DNA from: Alteribacter aurantiacus DSM 18675
GTDB lineage: Bacteria; Bacillota; Bacilli; Bacillales; Salisediminibacteriaceae
Assembly: GCF_000429705.1 (NCBI RefSeq)
Contig: NZ_KE386943.1
Location: forward strand, 124,001 to 188,000
Direction: 5' to 3'
DNA length: 64,000 nt
In this document: piece by piece, positions 59,931 to 64,000 of the stretch
Layout: the number at the start of each line of letters is the position of its first letter
How positions within the stretch are numbered: the first letter of the stretch is position 1
Made by a program: the position numbers and the translations under genes
The notes under the pieces: model-generated
Seen by the model: the letters and a program-made list of their open reading frames with translations, nothing else
Database searches by the model: none
Told to the model about the DNA's origin: nothing

Positions 59931-60824
59931 TTACTCTCCCCCTTCTAATTGATAAACCCTAACATAATCTACACTGAAAAATTGAGGAAAGGACGTAGTT
60001 TTATCCGGAGATCCTGGCCAATTTCCGCCAATCGCAGTATTTATATACAAGTACATCTCTTCGTTAGGTACTAATCGTTTGGTTTTAAACCTTTCAATGC
60101 CATCAATAAACCACCTTATTTCCGTAGAGGTCCACTCAATTCCAAAAGTGTGATATTTATAGGAATAATCATCCCCAACATATGAGCTATAATCCCTTAA
60201 AAGGTTTCCATTCTTATCTTCCATATGAACCACCATCCATATTTCATTTGGTTCATCACCTATCATTTCAAAGATATCGATTTCAGGAAGCCATGTTTCT
60301 TCTCCATTTGGTAAAAGCCAAAATGCTGGAAAAATCCCTTTTCCCTTTGGAAGGCGAGCTCTCATTTCTATTTTTCCGTATTTAAAATTGAATTTGTCTT
60401 TAGATTGAACTGCGCCAGATGTATACGAGCGTCCTTCATAATACTCCTCTTTACTTGATAGAATAAGGTTTCCATTATCCACCTTTACATTATTAGGAGT
60501 ATAATATTGTAATTCATTGTTCTTTTCAGCTGGCCAATATTCAATATTCCAACGGGTTTTATCTAATGAATCACCATCAAATTCATCATTCCATATTAAT
60601 CTCCAATGCTTTTCGTCTTCATCGTAGTATTGGGGTCTAATTAAATGTGTAAACTTTACATTTTTTTTAAAGTCACTATTCACGATCCTCATTGCATGTG
60701 TCGTTATTTCAGTTATTTCTTCTTTTTGAGTGTTCTCTTGACTGTTCGAATTCCCAACTATGAAAGGAATAGCTCCAAACAATATGACCAGAGTAAAAAT
60801 TAATATACTCTTAATCAGTAACAC
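59931..60824 (-). CDS. GH16 family beta-glucanase-like secreted hydrolase
   Basis: Secreted or anchored GH16 enzyme. The catalytic motif is LPEIDIFEMIG, with E199, D201 and E204 counting from the longest frame; WRLIWNDEFDGDSLDKTRWN and SVDYVRVYQ mark the domain ends. The start is uncertain: the signal-like helix begins at IKSILIFTLVILFGAIPFIV, but the only standard start after the upstream palindrome is a GTG (60824) lying inside AGGGGGTG; a CTG at 60818 would suit that ribosome site better. A longer GTG start at 60878 is possible. Encoded with a processive synthase, so it may trim or release the polymer. Confidence 0.88.
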   Translation of the reverse strand: MLLIKSILIFTLVILFGAIPFIVGNSNSQENTQKEEITEITTHAMRIVNSDFKKNVKFTHLIRPQYYDEDEKHWRLIWNDEFDGDSLDKTRWNIEYWPAEKNNELQYYTPNNVKVDNGNLILSSKEEYYEGRSYTSGAVQSKDKFNFKYGKIEMRARLPKGKGIFPAFWLLPNGEETWLPEIDIFEMIGDEPNEIWMVVHMEDKNGNLLRDYSSYVGDDYSYKYHTFGIEWTSTEIRWFIDGIERFKTKRLVPNEEMYLYINTAIGGNWPGSPDKTTSFPQFFSVDYVRVYQLEGGE

Positions 60825-60832
60825 CCCCTGAA

Positions 60833-60902
60833 GTTCTTTATAAAGAACAAAAACGTTAAAAAAAACCACCTCTTCCACAACCTTTTGTTCTTTATATAGA
60901 AT
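60833..60902 (-). promoter_or_regulatory. Paired palindromic operators upstream of the GH16 gene
   Basis: A perfect 16-bp palindrome GTTCTTTATAAAGAAC (60833-60848) and a second copy with one mismatch-rich arm, GTTCTTTATATAGAAT (60887-60902), lie 54 bp apart before the gene. They look like binding sites of a dimeric regulator. No regulator gene is adjacent. Confidence 0.55.
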
Positions 60903-61053
60903 AATACTACCATAAAACTCTAAAGTAAACTAAAAACTTTTAATTTTTAACAAGATGTGATTAAAATCATACAACAATATGTTTCTATATAAAGAAATGT
61001 ACACCTCTAAACATTCATGACTCCTAAAGACTTCAAATCGTAATATGCCGTTC

Positions 61054-61091
61054 GAAGGTTCACTCTAATCAGAGAGTGAACCTTCTTTTTT
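61054..61091 (+). terminator. Strong terminator with no upstream gene
   Basis: Perfect 13-bp stem GAAGGTTCACTCT / AGAGTGAACCTTC followed by TTTTTT on the + strand. No rightward gene precedes it, since the GH16 module is leftward. It may end a small RNA or an attenuated leader of the HemAT gene. Bases 60903-61053 hold no visible gene. Confidence 0.75.
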
Positions 61092-61226
61092 AGCCAAAAA
61101 GGTCTGGGTCTTTCTATACATATTCCGACAAATAACGGTATACTTATTGAGGGGAATAGTTAAAATATTGACGCTTTTTACTTGATTCAAGGGGTTTAGG
61201 CGATTGCGCAGTGGGAGGAATGGATA

Positions 61227-62519
61227 ATGGTTGTAAAGTGGAAGAAAAGAGAGACGATGTTGTTTGGGGATTTGGAGACGATTGACGCAAAGATGCAGGT
61301 AAAAGACGAGGCGATATTGGCCAAAATTGAGATGATTCATCTGACTATCGACGATTTGAGGGTTATTCACGCTCTCGAGCCTTATATTAAAGAGAAAATC
61401 GGCACGTTGGTGAACGGGTTTTACGATACGGTCGTTTCTGTTCCGGAGCTAGAGCAGATGATTCGAAATCATAGTACGATCGAGCGCCTTCGCAATACGC
61501 TTCAGGAGCACTTGATTGAGCTTTTTAACGGTGAGATTGACGATAGCTTTTTGGACAAACGTTTGCGTGTGGCAAAAATTCATTTTCACATCGGCCTCAA
61601 ACCGGCGTGGTATATGGGTGCGTTTCAAAACCTGCAAGACACGTTGACAGAGATTATCTTTGAACATGTTCCGGCTGTTGAGGAGAAAAAGCGGGCGATC
61701 TCTGCCGTTACGAAGATCTTGAACTTGGAGCAGCAAATCGTTTTGGAAGCGTACGAGCGTGAGACGATGCTGCAAAAAGAGAAGGAATACGAAGCGGTGC
61801 GAGTTGAGATTCGCACTAACATTCTCGGTGTGAGCAGCGAACTTGTGGCCACTGTCGAGGAAACGTCTGTGTCGGTGGACAACCTGAAATTGAACAGTAA
61901 AGATGTGGAGCGTATGGTGTCGTCCACGAACGCCAACTCGTTGTCCGCTCAGCGTTCAGCGAGTGATGGGCAAAAGCATTTGACGGAATTGACCGGTCAA
62001 ATCGACGCGTTGATGACGTACACGAACGAAATGAACGAGATGGTTGGAGAGCTGATCAACTCGTCCAAGCAAATCAGTGCGGTCATCAAAATCGTCGAGG
62101 ATATCGCGGACAAAACCAACTTGCTTGCCTTAAACTCCGCGATCGAAGCCGCCCGTGCCGGCGAGCACGGACGCGGTTTCGCCGTCGTCGCTGATGAGGT
62201 GAGAAAGCTGGCCGAACAAACGAAGGACTCGACTACGCGCATTGAAGCGCTCATTGAAACGTCAAGAGAATACACGGCCAACGTTAACGATGCCTTGGGT
62301 AAAGTAAACAAAGCCGTCCACTCGGGTAAAGAAAAGTCCGAAGTGACCAACCAAGTGTTCCACACGATTACAGAGACCATGGATGGAAATGTGCGGAGCG
62401 TGAAAGAAGTGCAAGAACAAATGAATCACTTGGTTGCAGGTGTGGATGAAATTAGCGACGCGATCAACTCGATCAATCGCTCGGCGGAAGATTTGAATGA
62501 GACGGCGAAGATGGCTTAG
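61227..62519 (+). CDS. hemAT: Heme-based aerotactic transducer, HemAT type
   Basis: 430-aa soluble chemoreceptor with an N-terminal globin-coupled sensor and a C-terminal methyl-accepting signalling domain. The proximal heme histidine is probably His119 in KIHFHIGLKPAWYMGAFQNL, with a distal tyrosine in GFYDTVV (Tyr66). The signalling tip is DKTNLLALNSAIEAARAGE then GRGFAVVADEVRKLAEQ. No membrane span, as in B. subtilis HemAT. GGGAGG ribosome site. It steers swimming by oxygen, which complements buoyancy from gas vesicles. Confidence 0.95.
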   Translation: MVVKWKKRETMLFGDLETIDAKMQVKDEAILAKIEMIHLTIDDLRVIHALEPYIKEKIGTLVNGFYDTVVSVPELEQMIRNHSTIERLRNTLQEHLIELFNGEIDDSFLDKRLRVAKIHFHIGLKPAWYMGAFQNLQDTLTEIIFEHVPAVEEKKRAISAVTKILNLEQQIVLEAYERETMLQKEKEYEAVRVEIRTNILGVSSELVATVEETSVSVDNLKLNSKDVERMVSSTNANSLSAQRSASDGQKHLTELTGQIDALMTYTNEMNEMVGELINSSKQISAVIKIVEDIADKTNLLALNSAIEAARAGEHGRGFAVVADEVRKLAEQTKDSTTRIEALIETSREYTANVNDALGKVNKAVHSGKEKSEVTNQVFHTITETMDGNVRSVKEVQEQMNHLVAGVDEISDAINSINRSAEDLNETAKMA

Positions 62520-62559
62520 GGTTTTTGGAGTTCGCAACCTAGTTTTATCAAAAAAATGA

Positions 62560-62591
62560 CACTGAAAAAGGTATTTTTTACTTTTTCAGTG
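62560..62591 (+). terminator. Terminator of the hemAT gene
   Basis: Perfect 11-bp stem CACTGAAAAAG / CTTTTTCAGTG around GTATTTTTTA, 40 nt after the stop codon. Confidence 0.7.
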
Positions 62592-62658
62592 ACCTCGTTT
62601 TATATTGTCGTGGATGAGTTTTTTAGGCTGATTGATTTTAAGAAAGGATGATGTGGAT

Positions 62659-63640
62659 TGAACATTCGTAAGCCCTCGAAAAACCTCTTGATCTCCTCGT
62701 TAGTGAAGTTGCTCTAAGGCGGGTGTCTTCCTCTCACCCTCAATATGGTTTTATGGAGTCTGATTACAAAGCGTATGCTGCAGGATTTAAAGGGGAAAAG
62801 ACGGTAGCGTATTTTTAAAAAAACTGCCCTCTTACTTCAAGTAACATCTATCATAACTTAAAGTTACTATGCCTCGACAACAATGAAACTTTTGAAGTGG
62901 ACCTCCTCCTTACTTTTCCTGAATATTTGTTAATTGTAGAAGTGAAGTATATCTCCAGCCAGTCGGCCACCCTCTCGGAATTCCCTCATCAACTTACCCG
63001 ACTCTCTTATGAAGGTTTAAAAAAGACGTTTCCCGACCCGATTCTTCAAGTGAAGCAGCAGCGCAAACAATTGAGTGTTTGGCTGCGTGCGAACGGATTC
63101 CCTTCAATGCCAATTGAATATCTTGTGGTGATGGCTAATCCGAGCTGCGAGGTAATTATTGCGGCGAACTACCGGGATCAGGGGCGCGTGATCCGAGCTC
63201 CTTTCTTGGAATATAAGATGTCGGAGTTTGGGCGACATCATCGTGAGGAGCGATTGGGTGAAGAGGTTCTTGGACGGTTGGATAAGGTGTTGCTTGAAGG
63301 GCATCGGGCGTCGTTTAAGACTGGGATAGAGCGCTATCGTGTGGCGTTTGATGAGGTTAAGAAGGGCGTGCATTGTCCCAAGTGTGGAGTGCTCGCGATG
63401 GAGCGTAAACATAAGAATTGGGTTTGCAGGGCGTGTGGGCTGCGTTCTAATGATGCGATTATTGAAACGTTGCGAGATTATTATTTTATGGTGGGAGATA
63501 CGATTACTAATAGCCAATTGAGAGATTTTTGTTGTATTGAGACTTCAAAGAGCGCTACTAGAATTTTTAACAAGTTGAATCTGCGCTCAGTAGGGGCTAC
63601 AAAAGGGAGACGATATCTATTAGATTCACTTTTGCGGTAG
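62659..63640 (+). pseudogene. Second NERD-domain zinc-ribbon protein gene, 5' part disrupted
   Basis: Paralogue of the gene at 50436-51338. From TTG 62659 (AAAGGATG upstream) it reads MNIRKPSKNLLISSLVKLL and then shifts frame at about 62716 to RRVSSSHPQYGFMES then KAYAAGFKGEKTVAYF. Another break follows at the T5-A7 run near 62815, and a third near 62845, before the long open frame that opens at 62897. That frame has the catalytic stretch EVDLLLTFPEYLLIVEVKYI, a zinc ribbon (CPKCGVLAM, WVCRACG) and a C-terminal helical tail TSKSATRIFNKLNLRSVGAT. At least two lesions make it a probable pseudogene. A 21-bp repeat array starts 19 nt after the stop. Confidence 0.8.
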
Positions 63641-63658
63641 CTTTTTGGGGAAGTGGGC

Positions 63659-63742
63659 GAATTAATTTGGATTGAGGGTGAATTAATCAATATTGAGGGC
63701 GAATTATTTAATATCCAGGGTGAATTAATTCATATTGAGGGC
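63659..63742 (+). repeat. 21-bp tandem repeats after the second NERD gene
   Basis: Four exact 21-nt units start at 63659, 63680, 63701 and 63722, with a partial fifth. Consensus GAATTAAT-N5-ATTGAGGG-Y. Unit 3 has ATCCAGGG in the second half. Base sequence is unrelated to the 49850-52075 array, but unit length and position downstream of a NERD gene are the same. Confidence 0.9.
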
Positions 63743-63776
63743 GAATCTTCCATTCCCCGACTCCTCCTTCCTCCCC

Positions 63777-63805
63777 ACAAAAAAGACAAGCCCAAAAGGC
63801 TTGTC
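63777..63805 (-). terminator. Terminator of mtnA
   Basis: Perfect 8-bp stem GACAAGCC / GGCTTGTC with a CAAAA loop (63785-63805) and T6 on the minus strand, directly after the mtnA stop. Confidence 0.85.
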
Positions 63806-64000
63806 TCATCTCTCCCCCACCACTGTCTTCAATTCTCTGAAATAATCTCCTCTCACCACGCCATTCTCTGTCACTATGGCGGTGATCAAGTCGCCGCTCG
63901 TGACGTCGAATGCGGGATTATAGGTTTTCACGCCCGCGGGGGCCATTGGTTCTTCATACCATTTTGAGGTAATCTCTTCCGCTGCCCTCTCTTCAATTTC
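63806..64000 (-). CDS. mtnA: Methylthioribose-1-phosphate isomerase, C-terminal end (continues beyond window)
   Basis: The minus strand from the window edge encodes EIEERAAEEITSKWYEEPMA, then AGVKTYNPAFDVTSGDLITA and IVTENGVVRGDYFRELKTVV before a TGA at 63806-63808. The NPAFDVT-x2-DLITAI-T-x-G signature identifies the C-terminus of MtnA, which isomerises 5-methylthioribose-1-phosphate in the methionine salvage pathway. Only about 64 residues are in the window, so upstream features and start are unseen. A standard terminator follows. Confidence 0.9.
   Translation of the reverse strand, partial: EIEERAAEEITSKWYEEPMAPAGVKTYNPAFDVTSGDLITAIVTENGVVRGDYFRELKTVVGER

Noticed and set aside
63653..63967. 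104-aa open frame with GELINIEGE heptads
   Set aside because: It is the in-frame reading of the 21-bp repeats, then runs through the mtnA terminator and antisense to mtnA; no ribosome site.

Overview
The window looks like a chromosomal segment of a Gram-positive, low-to-mid GC Bacillaceae bacterium, plausibly a salt- or alkali-adapted one. The evidence is AGGAGG-type ribosome sites with frequent GTG/TTG starts, sigma-A and sigma-B-like promoters, a B. megaterium-type gas vesicle operon, B. anthracis-type capBCADE poly-gamma-glutamate operons, a B. subtilis-eps-like exopolysaccharide operon, a HemAT aerotaxis receptor and very acidic secreted domains.

Layout. 1-4.9 kb: a carbohydrate ABC importer (two permeases and a binding lipoprotein) plus a secreted GH144/PF10091-like glucan hydrolase, tied together by three copies of one 12-bp LacI-type operator. 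4.9-9 kb: small membrane proteins, the YifB/ComM ATPase, and a REP-associated tyrosine transposase (RAYT) bracketed by two hairpin repeats of the type it is expected to mobilise; further copies are scattered in the window. 9.1-29.5 kb: a long leftward exopolysaccharide operon (chain-length regulator, BY-kinase, phosphatase, a 47-aa protein, a candidate EAR antitermination RNA, dehydratase, galU, aminotransferases, initiating sugar transferase, FemAB- and ATP-grasp-type enzymes, glycosyltransferases, polymerase, pyruvyltransferase, flippase). Its distal part is markedly AT-rich and ends at a broken epimerase gene, as in a replaceable capsule locus. 29.7 kb: a divergent LCP ligase gene.

31.3-42 kb: two divergent poly-gamma-glutamate capsule operons. 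The left one is a complete capBCADE set including the 55-aa CapE/PgsE; the right one is capBCAD without capE and has a sigma-B-like promoter. 43-49 kb: gas vesicle operon gvpP-Q-B-R-N-F-G-L-S-K-J plus one unknown gene, with a sigma-B-like promoter and two internal hairpins that could set expression ratios. 52.1-57.9 kb: an oligopeptide/dipeptide ABC importer with a divergent binding-protein gene. 58.2-60.8 kb: an AT-rich GH16 hydrolase, processive GT2 synthase and small membrane protein module. 61.2 kb: HemAT. 63.8 kb: the 3' end of mtnA.

The most unusual structure is at 49.85-52.08 kb. A gene for a nuclease-related (NERD) protein with a zinc ribbon and a C-terminal helix-rich tail sits inside an array of about 42 degenerate 21-bp units, arranged as seven higher-order repeats of 163-164 bp. 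The array keeps its higher-order phase across the gene: the gene occupies the place of the 58-bp spacer that separates the other repeat blocks. A second, degraded homologue at 62.66-63.64 kb is followed by a different tandem array whose unit is also exactly 21 bp. A repeat of 21 bp, about two helical turns, beside two paralogous genes suggests a NERD-protein/repeat partnership that I do not recognise as a described system. All functional statements about it are inference.
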